Notes under the pieces: model-generated
Databases searched by the model: none
The model's input: the letters and a program-made list of their open reading frames with translations, nothing else
Told to the model about the DNA's origin: nothing
Translations under genes and position numbers: made by a program
Shown: piece by piece, positions 25,525-33,315 of the stretch
Position numbering within the stretch: the stretch's first letter is position 1
Layout: every line of letters begins with the position of its first letter
Assembly (NCBI GenBank): GCA_963826165.1
Contig: CAWGWC010000017.1
Span: forward strand, 124,001 to 188,000
Origin: JACVRW01 sp963826165
Lineage (GTDB): Bacteria > Actinomycetota > Thermoleophilia > Solirubrobacterales > Thermoleophilaceae
Direction of reading: 5' to 3'
Length of the DNA: 64,000 nt

Positions 25525-25541
25525 GGGGTATATCCCCTTTT
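25525..25541 (+). terminator. Weak hairpin plus T-run between convergent genes
   Basis: GGGG-TATAT-CCCC-TTTT lies in the 158-base gap between the MFS gene and the convergent enoyl-CoA hydratase gene. A four-pair G-C stem with a short U tail could act as a small intrinsic terminator for the + strand. The rest of this gap (25489-25646) holds nothing else I can support. Confidence 0.4.
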
Positions 25542-25646
25542 GCCGCCGGGGCCGGTATTCGGCATATGGGTTCCCCCGACCCAGCCTCGGCAACTGCGCG
25601 CGGGCTCGGGTCCAGCGGACCCGGGCCCGCCGCGCGACTCTCTCGG

Positions 25647-26426
25647 TCAGCGCCCGGCGAACTCCGGATTGCGCTTCTCGAAGAAGGCCTTCGATCCCTC
25701 CGCGAAGTCCTCGCTCGCCGCCAGGGTCTCCTGGGCGGTGACCTCGAGCTCAAGCGTGGTCTGCAGGGCCGGCTTGGCGGCGGCGTCGAGCACGCGCTTG
25801 GCGAGACCGACGGCGCGCGGGGCGCAGGCCAGCAGCTCACCGGCGAACGCGTCGGTGAGGCCGTCGAGCGAGTCGCCCGGGCCGATGCGGTTGGCGAAGC
25901 CGATCCGATGCGCCTCGCGCCCGTCGATCACCTTGCCGGTCATGATCAGCTCTTTGGCGTTGCCCAGCCCGACCACGGCCGGCAGGCGAGAGCAGCCGCC
26001 CACGTCGGGCAGCAGCCCGATGCGCACCTCCATGATCCCGGCCACGGCATCCTCGGCCATTGTGCGGAAGTCGCAGGCCAGCGCCAGCTCGAACGCGCCG
26101 CCGAGCGCGGCGCCGTGTATCTGGCAGATCGTTGGCTTGGGCATCTCCTCGAGCAGGTTCCACCAGCGCAGGATCGGCCCGCGGAAGCGGCGCAGCTTCT
26201 CGGGATTCTCCGACAGGTCGCGCAGGTCGCCCACATCCATGCCCGACGAGAACAGGGGTCCCTCGCCGCGCACCACGACCACACGGGCGGAATCGTCCCC
26301 GGCGGCGTCCTCGATCGCGGCGCCCAGGGCCTCGATCAGCTCGCCGTTCATCGCGTTGCGTTTCTCGGGCCGGTTCAGGACGAGATGACGTACCCCGTCG
26401 CGGTCCTCGGTGCGTACCAGTGCCAT
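25647..26426 (-). CDS. Enoyl-CoA hydratase/isomerase family protein
   Basis: 259 residues of the crotonase fold. The oxyanion-hole segment reads FSSGMDVGDL, and the second block is CQIHGAALGGAFELALACDFR. The usual first catalytic Glu region appears as GIMEVRIGLLPDVGG, with Asp in the LPDVGG position, as in several 2-enoyl-CoA hydratase-like and isomerase-like members. So the exact reaction is unsure. ATG at 26426 follows TAGGGT (reverse strand) by six bases, a leaderless promoter. It is divergent from a small membrane gene and a carboxyltransferase gene, consistent with acyl-CoA metabolism. Confidence 0.88.
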   Translation of the reverse strand: MALVRTEDRDGVRHLVLNRPEKRNAMNGELIEALGAAIEDAAGDDSARVVVVRGEGPLFSSGMDVGDLRDLSENPEKLRRFRGPILRWWNLLEEMPKPTICQIHGAALGGAFELALACDFRTMAEDAVAGIMEVRIGLLPDVGGCSRLPAVVGLGNAKELIMTGKVIDGREAHRIGFANRIGPGDSLDGLTDAFAGELLACAPRAVGLAKRVLDAAAKPALQTTLELEVTAQETLAASEDFAEGSKAFFEKRNPEFAGR

Positions 26427-26515
26427 TCGCCAACCCTATCTCGGGTCTCACGCAGGAACCCCTGCAGGACCCGCGGTCCCGGAGGATTACGCCGCCGCCG
26501 CACGAAGCCGCCAGG

Positions 26516-26794
26516 GTGCCGGAAGTTCCCACGCAGCCCGAAGAGCAGCCCGTTACCCGCGCGCCACGCGCTGTCGTCGGCGCACTGATCGGCGCCGAGG
26601 TGGGTGCCGCCGCCGGCCTGCTGTTCGTGGGCGACGTGCCGCTCGCCCCGCTCGGCTGCGCGGCCGCGGGAGCTCTGACCGGGCCGGTGGCCGCGCGCGG
26701 GATCGCACACCTCCGCACCATCCTGGTGGGGCGTTGGCTACGAGCAAAATTGCGACAGGCACATCCGCCGCGGCCCCAGGCCGCCAAGCGCTAG
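26516..26794 (+). CDS. Small membrane protein, unknown
   Basis: 92 residues with two hydrophobic stretches (AVVGALIGAEVGAAAGLLFVG and LAPLGCAAAGALTGPVAARG) and a basic tail. No family recognised. GTG 26516 is the most plausible start, with no clear ribosome-binding site. A longer frame exists, but it runs antisense through the enoyl-CoA hydratase gene. It ends 13 bases before the carboxyltransferase start, and its TAG stop forms part of the TAGCGT hexamer for that gene. Confidence 0.5.
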   Translation: MPEVPTQPEEQPVTRAPRAVVGALIGAEVGAAAGLLFVGDVPLAPLGCAAAGALTGPVAARGIAHLRTILVGRWLRAKLRQAHPPRPQAAKR

Positions 26795-26807
26795 CGTCCT
26801 CGCCCCC

Positions 26808-28319
26808 ATGACGAACCTCAAGGAGGCCCTCGACCGCGCCCGGGGCGGCGGTCCGGCGCGCCATCACGCGAAGTCGCGCGATCAGGGCAAGCTGCCGGTG
26901 CGGGAGCGGGTCGAGCGGCTGGTGGACCCGGGCAGCTTCATCGAGGACGCACTGCTGGCCAACTGGGAGCAGGAGGGCTTCGGGGCCGATGGCGTGATCA
27001 CGGGCATGGCCCGCGTCGGGGGACGCTCCGTAGCCCTGATGGCCAACGACCCCACGGTCAAGGCGGGCTCCTGGGGACCGAAGACCGTCGAGAAGATCAT
27101 CCGCATCCAGGAGCAGGCGCTCGAGCACCTGGTGCCGATGATCTACCTGGTCGATTCCGCGGGAGCACGCATCACCGACCAGGTGCAGATGTTTCCCGGC
27201 CGGCGCGGCGCGGGGCGCATTTTTCACACCGAGGTCAAGCTCTCCGGGGTCGTGCCGCAGCTGTGCGTCCTGTTCGGTCCGAGCGCGGCGGGCGGCGCCT
27301 ACATCCCGGCCTTCTGCGACGTGGTGATCATGCGCGAGGGCAACGCCTCGATGTACCTCGGCTCGCCGCGGATGGCGGAGATGGTCATCGGCGAGAAGGT
27401 GACGCTCGAGGAGATGGGCGGCGCCCGGATGCACACCGGCGTGTCTGGCTGCGGCCACTTCCTGGTCGGCAGCGACGAGGAGGGCATCGACCTGACCAAG
27501 CGCTACCTCTCCTATTTCCCCTCGAGCTGGCGCGAGCCGGCGCCGGTCAGCGTGGGCGAGTCACCGTCGGCCGGCCTGCCCGACATCCCCGCCGACGAGA
27601 ACAAGCCCTTTGACATGCTCGGCCTGATCGACGCCCTGGTCGACGCCGGCTCGTTTCTCGAGGTCCAGCAGCGCTGGGCCAAGGAGCTGATCGTGGGCTA
27701 TGCCCGCCTCGACGGCCGGGTGATCGGGATCGTGGCCAACCAGCCCAAGCAGAAGGGCGGCGTGCTGTTCGTCGACTCTTCGGACAAGGCCGCCCGCTTC
27801 ATCTGGACCTGCAATGCCTTCAACATCCCGCTGCTGTTCCTGGCCGACGTGCCCGGCTTCATGATCGGCACCCAGGTGGAGCGCCAGGGGATCATCCGCG
27901 CCGGGGCCAAGATGATCTCCGCGGTTTCAGAAGCCACGGTCCCGAAGCTCTCGGTGATCGTCCGCAAGGCCTACGGCGCGGGCCTCTACGCCATGGCCGG
28001 CCCGGCCTTCGACCCGGACGCCTGCATCGCCCTGCCCGACGCCAAGATCGCCGTGATGGGTCCCCAGGCCGCCATCAACGCGGTGTTCTTCAACCAGCTG
28101 CAGGCGATCGAGGACGAGGACGAGCGGGCCCGCCGCACCGAGGAGCTGCGCTCTGAGTACAAGGAGGAGATCGACATCCTCCATCTCGCCTCGGAGCTCG
28201 TGATCGACGCCGTCGTGGCTCCGGAGCTCCTCCGTGACGAGCTCTGCAACCGGTTTGCCGCCTACGCCTCGCGCGAGCGCAGCTGGCCGGCGAAGCACAA
28301 CGCGGTCACGCCGGTCTAG
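26808..28319 (+). CDS. Acyl-CoA carboxylase carboxyltransferase (beta) subunit
   Basis: 503 residues, the normal length for a biotin-dependent acyl-CoA carboxyltransferase such as propionyl- or methylcrotonyl-CoA carboxylase beta. Features include FGPSAAGGAYIPAFCDVVIM (first oxyanion/CoA site), DVPGFMIGTQVERQGIIRAGAKM and the second-half loop YGAGLYAMAGPAFDPD. The substrate-selecting Asp/Ile position could not be assigned by eye. No biotin carboxylase alpha subunit is in the window. TAGCGT (26792-26797) lies ten bases before the ATG. The nearby HMG-CoA lyase hints at leucine catabolism, but propionyl-CoA remains possible. Confidence 0.9.
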   Translation: MTNLKEALDRARGGGPARHHAKSRDQGKLPVRERVERLVDPGSFIEDALLANWEQEGFGADGVITGMARVGGRSVALMANDPTVKAGSWGPKTVEKIIRIQEQALEHLVPMIYLVDSAGARITDQVQMFPGRRGAGRIFHTEVKLSGVVPQLCVLFGPSAAGGAYIPAFCDVVIMREGNASMYLGSPRMAEMVIGEKVTLEEMGGARMHTGVSGCGHFLVGSDEEGIDLTKRYLSYFPSSWREPAPVSVGESPSAGLPDIPADENKPFDMLGLIDALVDAGSFLEVQQRWAKELIVGYARLDGRVIGIVANQPKQKGGVLFVDSSDKAARFIWTCNAFNIPLLFLADVPGFMIGTQVERQGIIRAGAKMISAVSEATVPKLSVIVRKAYGAGLYAMAGPAFDPDACIALPDAKIAVMGPQAAINAVFFNQLQAIEDEDERARRTEELRSEYKEEIDILHLASELVIDAVVAPELLRDELCNRFAAYASRERSWPAKHNAVTPV

Positions 28320-28328
28320 CCCCTGCCC

Positions 28329-28688
28329 TCACCGCCCGCGCGGCGGAGGCTCCGACATCAGCTCGATGCGGTGGCCTCCCGGCGCGCGCACGAAGCTTCT
28401 CGGCACGCCCCACTGCTGGGCGCGGTCCTCGACGTCGAAGCCCTCCGACCGCAGCTGCGCGACCACGGCGTCGTACTCGTCGACTACCACCGCCGCGTGC
28501 CCCTCGGGCGCCACCACCGGCGCTTCACTCCAGAGTAGGTGGATCTGGGTGCCGTTGCGCTCGAGCCATGCGCTCACCTCCGGCAGCGTCCCCGGCGGTT
28601 CGACCGGTACGAAGCCGAGGCGTCCCCAGAAGGCCTCGGCCGCAGCCCGGTCCTCGCGGCGCATCTCGAGCGTCACGTGCTGAAGCAC
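28329..28688 (-). CDS. VOC (glyoxalase-like) family protein
   Basis: 119 residues forming one vicinal-oxygen-chelate domain with two beta-alpha-beta-beta-beta modules (LQHVTLEMRRED..., then AVVVDEYDAVVAQLRSEGFDVEDR, ending RAPGGHRIELM). Metal ligands probably include the early His in QHVTLEM and the late Glu in HRIELM. GTG at 28688 is chosen because the domain begins there. The start overlaps the end of the upstream FkbM gene by 16 bases, suggesting co-transcription. The substrate is unknown. Confidence 0.8.
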   Translation of the reverse strand: MLQHVTLEMRREDRAAAEAFWGRLGFVPVEPPGTLPEVSAWLERNGTQIHLLWSEAPVVAPEGHAAVVVDEYDAVVAQLRSEGFDVEDRAQQWGVPRSFVRAPGGHRIELMSEPPPRGR

Positions 28689-29536
28689 GCCGAGGAGCGT
28701 ACGCCGATCACGGCGGCCGGATGGCGCGGGTGGCGCCGGGTGAGGAAGCCGAGGGCGCTCAGGTCCCGTTCGCAGGACTCCACCGAATAGGGCGGGTGGA
28801 TCTCCACCGCCACGGTCCTCACGCGCTCGGTCCAACCGGTGTTGCGCGAGAGCAGATCGCGCTCGGCGCCCTCGATGTCGATCTTGGCGTAGTCCACGAT
28901 CGCCTCCCGGTCCTCGAGGGCGAGCAAGGTCCACGGGGAGATGGCCCTGGCCCCGGTCACGGCGAGGTCGTCCTCGAAGGGCGCGTCGGTCACGTGGTGG
29001 CCCGCTGTGGAACCGTCGAAATGGACGTATCGCAGCTCGCCGTCGTCGGGCCAGACTCCACCCTCGATCACCTCGCAGCGCGCGCCCCAGGGCGCCACGT
29101 TGAGCCGAGCCAGGGCGGCGTTCTCCGAGTCGAGCTCCACGCCGACCACGCGTGCGCCGGGGTGGCGCTCGGCCAGGTCGGCCATCGTCAGGCCGATGTT
29201 CGCTCCCAGGTCCCACACCAGCCGTGGTCCGTGCGCCAGCGCCTCAGCCGGCGGCCGGTGGTAGGCGCCGGCGAACGTGCCCCACACCGTGTCGACGTCC
29301 GAGGTGCTGGGCCTCACCAGCACCTCGCGCCCGCCCAGCTGTCGCAGCTTCAGTCGCACGGCGCGGCCGCCGGAGCCCACGTGTCGTTGGACCCGTGTGA
29401 GGCGCACGTAGGTGCCGAAGCTGCGCGGACCCGCGGTCACGCGCACCGCAACGAAGGCGAAGCGCAGGAGCGCCTGGACGGGGGCCGGCAACCGTGCCAG
29501 CCGGCGAGCGAGGCTGTCGCGGCGGACGCCGGCCAC
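28673..29536 (-). CDS. FkbM-family methyltransferase
   Basis: 287 residues. The SAM-binding motif is WDLGANIGLTMADLAERHPG, followed by GVELDSENAALARLN and the FkbM signature VDYAKIDIEGAERDLL. Members O-methylate sugars or other small molecules. The frame is open upstream, but GTG 29536 is favoured: TACGGT (reverse strand, 29544-29549) lies seven bases before it, and the region beyond belongs to the divergent MFS gene. The 3' end overlaps the VOC gene. Confidence 0.85.
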   Translation of the reverse strand: MAGVRRDSLARRLARLPAPVQALLRFAFVAVRVTAGPRSFGTYVRLTRVQRHVGSGGRAVRLKLRQLGGREVLVRPSTSDVDTVWGTFAGAYHRPPAEALAHGPRLVWDLGANIGLTMADLAERHPGARVVGVELDSENAALARLNVAPWGARCEVIEGGVWPDDGELRYVHFDGSTAGHHVTDAPFEDDLAVTGARAISPWTLLALEDREAIVDYAKIDIEGAERDLLSRNTGWTERVRTVAVEIHPPYSVESCERDLSALGFLTRRHPRHPAAVIGVRSSACFST

Positions 29537-29574
29537 GCAGCGGACCGTACCCGGACCGTGCGTAGACTCGAACG

Positions 29575-30798
29575 GTGACCTCACACCGCCCCGTTCCACC
29601 CCGCTATCGCTGGGTGGTCCTGGCGGCGGGAGCCGGGGCCACCGCCGCGCTGGCCGCGGTGCAGGGCGGCCTCCCGGCACTGGGCCCGGCGATCCAGGAG
29701 GAGTTCGGGCTGTCGCTCGTGGAGGTCACCGCGGTCTTCACCTCCTTCGCGATCGGCACCGTCACGACGCTGCTGGCCTGGGGCGTGCTGGCGGACCGGG
29801 TGGGGGAACGGAGGGTGATCGCCGTCGGCCTCGGCCTGGGCGCTCTGCTCATGGCCGGTGTCGCCGCCTCGAACGGGTACGGGGCACTGCTTGGCGGCAC
29901 CGCACTCGCCGGCGCGCTCGGCTCCAGTGCCATAGCGGCGAGCGGCCGGGCGGTGTTCAGCTGGTTTCCCCGGGACGAGCGGGGGCTGGCGCTAGGCCTG
30001 CGTCAGACGGCGGTGCCGGCGGGGGCGGCCCTCGCCTCCTTTACCCTGCCGCCGCTGGCGGCCGGGCTAGGGCTGGACGCCGCGTTGTACGCCCTGTCGG
30101 CGGCCATGCTCGTGGCCGCGGCAGCCGCCGGGATCTGGCTGCGCGAGGGCCCGCGGCAAGCGTCGGCCGCGCCACCCGCTCCCGACGCCGTGCGCGACCC
30201 GCGCATCTGGCGGCTGAGCGCGGCATCGTCGCTGATGATCGTCGGGCAGGTGGGTGTCACGTCCCTGCTGGTCCTCTATCTGTTCGGCGAGCGCGGGTGG
30301 TCGGCCGCCACGGCCGCGCTGGCGCTCGGCGCTGTCCAGCTCGGAGCGGCCGCGGCCCGGATTGCCGCCGGCCGCTGGTCCGACGTCCGCGACGCCCGCA
30401 TCGAGCCCTTTCGCCGGCTGGCCACCGCGGCCGGAGCTCTGCTGCTCGGGGCCGCCGTGCTCACCCCGGCGCCGGCGGCGATCGCGGTGCCGGTGCTGAT
30501 GGCCGGTGGCGTGGCCGCCATGAGCTGGAACGGCCTGTCCTTCACCGCGGCGGCCGAGATCTCCGGACGCCGCCAGGCGGGTACGGCGATGGGAATCCAG
30601 AACACCGCCATGCGGATCGTGGCCGCCGCGGTGCCCGTGGGCCTCGGAGCGCTCGCCTCCGGAGTCTCCTGGGCCCTCGCGTTCGCCGTGATGGGCATCA
30701 CGCCGCTGATAGCGCGCGGCCTGCTGGGGCCACTGCGCGACGACGAGGACGCCCGGCGGCGCCGGCGCGAGGACCGCTTGGCCGGCCAGTTGGTTTAG
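29575..30798 (+). CDS. Major facilitator superfamily transporter
   Basis: 407 residues, twelve predicted membrane helices, with the DRVGERR loop after helix 2 typical of MFS permeases. The substrate is unknown; the overall pattern resembles the CynX/NarK-like or oxalate-formate type. GTG at 29575 follows TAGACT (29563-29568) by six bases. It is divergent from the FkbM gene with a 38-base intergenic region. The C-terminus ends in a basic tail (ARRRRREDR). Confidence 0.85.
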   Translation: MTSHRPVPPRYRWVVLAAGAGATAALAAVQGGLPALGPAIQEEFGLSLVEVTAVFTSFAIGTVTTLLAWGVLADRVGERRVIAVGLGLGALLMAGVAASNGYGALLGGTALAGALGSSAIAASGRAVFSWFPRDERGLALGLRQTAVPAGAALASFTLPPLAAGLGLDAALYALSAAMLVAAAAAGIWLREGPRQASAAPPAPDAVRDPRIWRLSAASSLMIVGQVGVTSLLVLYLFGERGWSAATAALALGAVQLGAAAARIAAGRWSDVRDARIEPFRRLATAAGALLLGAAVLTPAPAAIAVPVLMAGGVAAMSWNGLSFTAAAEISGRRQAGTAMGIQNTAMRIVAAAVPVGLGALASGVSWALAFAVMGITPLIARGLLGPLRDDEDARRRRREDRLAGQLV

Positions 30799-30834
30799 GA
30801 GAGCCCGTCCCGGGAAAGCTCGGCTCGGCCGTCG

Positions 30835-30858
30835 ACCGCAGGGCGATCCCCTGGCGGT
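30835..30858 (+). other. GC-rich hairpin without T-run
   Basis: ACCGC-AGGG-CGAT-CCCC-TGGCGGT can form a hairpin with ACCGC/GCGGT outer and GGG/CCC inner pairing. It lies in the 120-base gap after the MFS gene. It may end transcription or be part of the 5' leader of the following secreted protein. No promoter hexamer stands out in this gap. Confidence 0.35.
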
Positions 30859-30918
30859 TCGGGCACAGGCCCACCAGGCGAGACCCGCCCGGTGAACGAT
30901 CTCAACGGAGGAGACCTC

Positions 30919-32430
30919 ATGCGCAAGTTCGTCTTGCTCGTGGCCGTGGCCGCCATGCTGCCCCTGGCGCTGGCCGGCACCGCAAGCGGCCATCCCGACG
31001 AGGGGGAGGTCTACATCCCCTGGATGGACAAGGTGAGCGCCGACCGCGTCACCCGCAGTTTCCTGGGAGCTGATGCCGAGTTTCAGACGAACGCCGCTCC
31101 GGACCCGCCCGGCGATCGCCGGATGACCCTGGTCGGCAACGCCGACAAGGACGGCACCGTCAACTCCGACCTCGCCTTCTGGGGAGATCTTGCGTATGCG
31201 GGTAACTACGACGGTTTCCGCATTCTCGACATCCGTGACAGCCAGCCGCGGGTGCTGGTCGACTTCGCCTGCCGCGGCCCGCAGAACGACGTGAGCGTCT
31301 ACGAGATCCGCGGGAAGCGCTACCTGTTCCAGTCCATCGATACGCCGCAGACGGCCGAGGACTGCACGAGCCAGGACAGCCCCTTCTCGCCCACCGATCC
31401 CACCAGGCGGATCCCCGGCTTCGAGGGAATCCGCATGTTCGACGTGACCGATCCGGCCAACCCGGTGTTCCTCAAGGCGATTCAGACCGCGTGCGGATCT
31501 CACACCCACACGCTCGTGCCGGGCGGCAGCGCCCTGTACATCTACGTGTCGTCGTATCCGCTCGGAAGCGGCGTCACGCCGGCGGACTACACGGGTCCGC
31601 TGCCTCGCTGTGAGGTGCCCCACCAGAAGATCTCGGTGATCAGCGTGCCGTACGCGGATCCCACCGACACGTCGGTGCGCGAGGACATGCTGAGCGAGGA
31701 CACCACGCCCAACGCGGGCGGAATGAAGGCCTGCCACGACATCCAGGTCTTCATGCCCAAGAAGGTCGCCGTGGCCTCCTGCGCCGGGGACACCCAGCTC
31801 TGGAGCATCGCGAACCCCGGTGACCCCACGGCCGCGGACGACGAGCCTCATACCCACATCCGCAGTCCCTCGGCTGCCGACCAGTTCGAGTTCATGCACA
31901 GCGCGTTCGTCAGCTGGGACGGCAAGAAGTTCGGGACGATGGACGAGACCGGCGGCGGCGTCGAGGCCGAGTGCGACGGTGCGGCCAGCGACGACGGCTT
32001 CTACTACTTCTACAAGATGGTGAAGCCGGGCGATCCCGCTCCCGCCCTCGAGGCCCGTTACACGATCCCGCGTCCGCAGACACCCGAGATCTGCGTCTCG
32101 CACAACGGCAACCCGATTCCGCTGAAGGGCGGGCGCGATGTCTCGGTGATCGCCTACTACCAGGGCGGCAACTCGGTCATCGACTGGACCAATCTGAACA
32201 ACATCCGCGAGATCGCCTACTCCGATCTGGAGACCGGCGTGGGCCTCGCCGACTCCTGGTCCACCTACTGGTACAACGGCCTGGTCTACGTGAACGGCGG
32301 CCTGAACCGGCGTGGCGCCACGGGCAACCGAGGTGTCGACGTGTTCAAGCTCGACTCGCGCAGGCTGCGGACCAAGCGGACCTGGGCGTACTCGAATCCG
32401 CAGACCCAGGAGGGCTTCCAGCGCCCGTAG
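30919..32430 (+). CDS. Secreted LVIVD-repeat beta-propeller protein
   Basis: 503 residues with a clean Sec signal peptide (MRKFVLLVAVAAMLPLALAGTASG). The mature protein has LVIVD-type propeller blades, such as GNYDGFRILDIRD, GIRMFDVTDPANPVFLK and DTQLWSIANPGDPTA, and several His-rich loops (CGSHTHTLVPGG, MHSAFVSWDG). Such proteins are widespread in Actinomycetota and of unknown function. Unlike most genes here it has a strong ribosome-binding site (GGAGGAG, ~6 bases before the ATG). Six or more Cys suggest disulfides outside the cell. The lipoprotein downstream is probably in the same unit. Confidence 0.85.
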   Translation: MRKFVLLVAVAAMLPLALAGTASGHPDEGEVYIPWMDKVSADRVTRSFLGADAEFQTNAAPDPPGDRRMTLVGNADKDGTVNSDLAFWGDLAYAGNYDGFRILDIRDSQPRVLVDFACRGPQNDVSVYEIRGKRYLFQSIDTPQTAEDCTSQDSPFSPTDPTRRIPGFEGIRMFDVTDPANPVFLKAIQTACGSHTHTLVPGGSALYIYVSSYPLGSGVTPADYTGPLPRCEVPHQKISVISVPYADPTDTSVREDMLSEDTTPNAGGMKACHDIQVFMPKKVAVASCAGDTQLWSIANPGDPTAADDEPHTHIRSPSAADQFEFMHSAFVSWDGKKFGTMDETGGGVEAECDGAASDDGFYYFYKMVKPGDPAPALEARYTIPRPQTPEICVSHNGNPIPLKGGRDVSVIAYYQGGNSVIDWTNLNNIREIAYSDLETGVGLADSWSTYWYNGLVYVNGGLNRRGATGNRGVDVFKLDSRRLRTKRTWAYSNPQTQEGFQRP

Positions 32431-32434
32431 CTCT

Positions 32435-33304
32435 CTGAAGGCACGAATCGCACATGGGATCGGCGCCCTCGCCGCCGCCACCGGCCTGGTGGCGTGCGGT
32501 GGGGGCGCCGCTGCCGTGGACAGCCCGGTGCTGGACCCGGCGGGACAGGCCCCCTACGTAGGAGCCCTGGAGGTCGATCCGGCCGACGGCTCGGTGCTCC
32601 TGGCCACCAACGCCGGCCTGTATCGGGTGCGCAAGGGCGGGATGACTCCGGTGACCGCCCGGATGGGGAAGAACGTGGTGTCCAAGGGCCTCTCGTTTCG
32701 CTTCACCGGTCCGGGCGAGGCCGTGGGCGGTGGCCATCCCGGCCGCGAGAAGTCGCGCTGGCCCGTCCTGGGTCTCGTGACCACCGAGAACGGGGGCCGC
32801 ACCTGGCGCTCGGTCTCGCGTCTCGGTGCTTCGGACTTCCATGCGATTGCGGCGTCGGGGCCGCTCGTGGCCGCCGCCGAGGGCGGCAACGCCACCGTGT
32901 TCGTCAGCCGCGACGGCGGCCGTACCTTCGAGACGCGCACCACGCCGCTCGCGCTCAACGATCTCGAGATCGACCCGGCGGACCCGCAGCGCTGGATCGC
33001 CTCGAGTGAGCAGGGGCTGCATCTCTCGACCGACGAGGGCCGCACCTGGCAGCCGGCTGACAGCGGCGGCGGCGCGCGGCTGGCGTGGCCCGCCACCGAC
33101 CGGCTCATCCGCACCGACATCGATGGCCGCGTGAGCAAGAGCTCGGATGGCGGCGTGACCTGGGAGATCGCCGGCAGCGTCGACGGAGAGACCCAGGCGC
33201 TGGCGACCAATGGCGGGGACGTCCTCTATGCGGCCGACCTCGACGGCGTGGTGCGCGTGTCGCGCGACGGCGGCGGCAGCTGGTCGGTGTTCGCCCGGCC
33301 ATAG
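32435..33304 (+). CDS. BNR/sialidase-type propeller lipoprotein
   Basis: The domain comprises Asp-box/BNR repeats of the photosystem-assembly YCF48-like type: TTENGGRTWRSV, VSRDGGRTFETR, STDEGRTWQP, SSDGGVTWEIA and SRDGGGSWSVF. A signal peptide with a lipobox (GALAAATGLVAC) begins near LKARIAHGIG. No canonical start sits right before it: the in-frame ATG 32312 and GTG 32333 lie inside the upstream LVIVD gene by ~100 bases. CTG at 32435, four bases after that gene's stop, fits the signal peptide best and I use it, though 32312 remains possible. It is probably anchored on the outer face of the membrane. Function is unknown. Confidence 0.72.
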   Translation: MKARIAHGIGALAAATGLVACGGGAAAVDSPVLDPAGQAPYVGALEVDPADGSVLLATNAGLYRVRKGGMTPVTARMGKNVVSKGLSFRFTGPGEAVGGGHPGREKSRWPVLGLVTTENGGRTWRSVSRLGASDFHAIAASGPLVAAAEGGNATVFVSRDGGRTFETRTTPLALNDLEIDPADPQRWIASSEQGLHLSTDEGRTWQPADSGGGARLAWPATDRLIRTDIDGRVSKSSDGGVTWEIAGSVDGETQALATNGGDVLYAADLDGVVRVSRDGGGSWSVFARP

Positions 33305-33315
33305 AATCGGGCGCA

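Noticed and set aside
30067..32481. 804-codon minus-strand frame
   Set aside because: Antisense to the MFS and LVIVD genes, which have signal peptide, helices and repeats; the minus frame has none.
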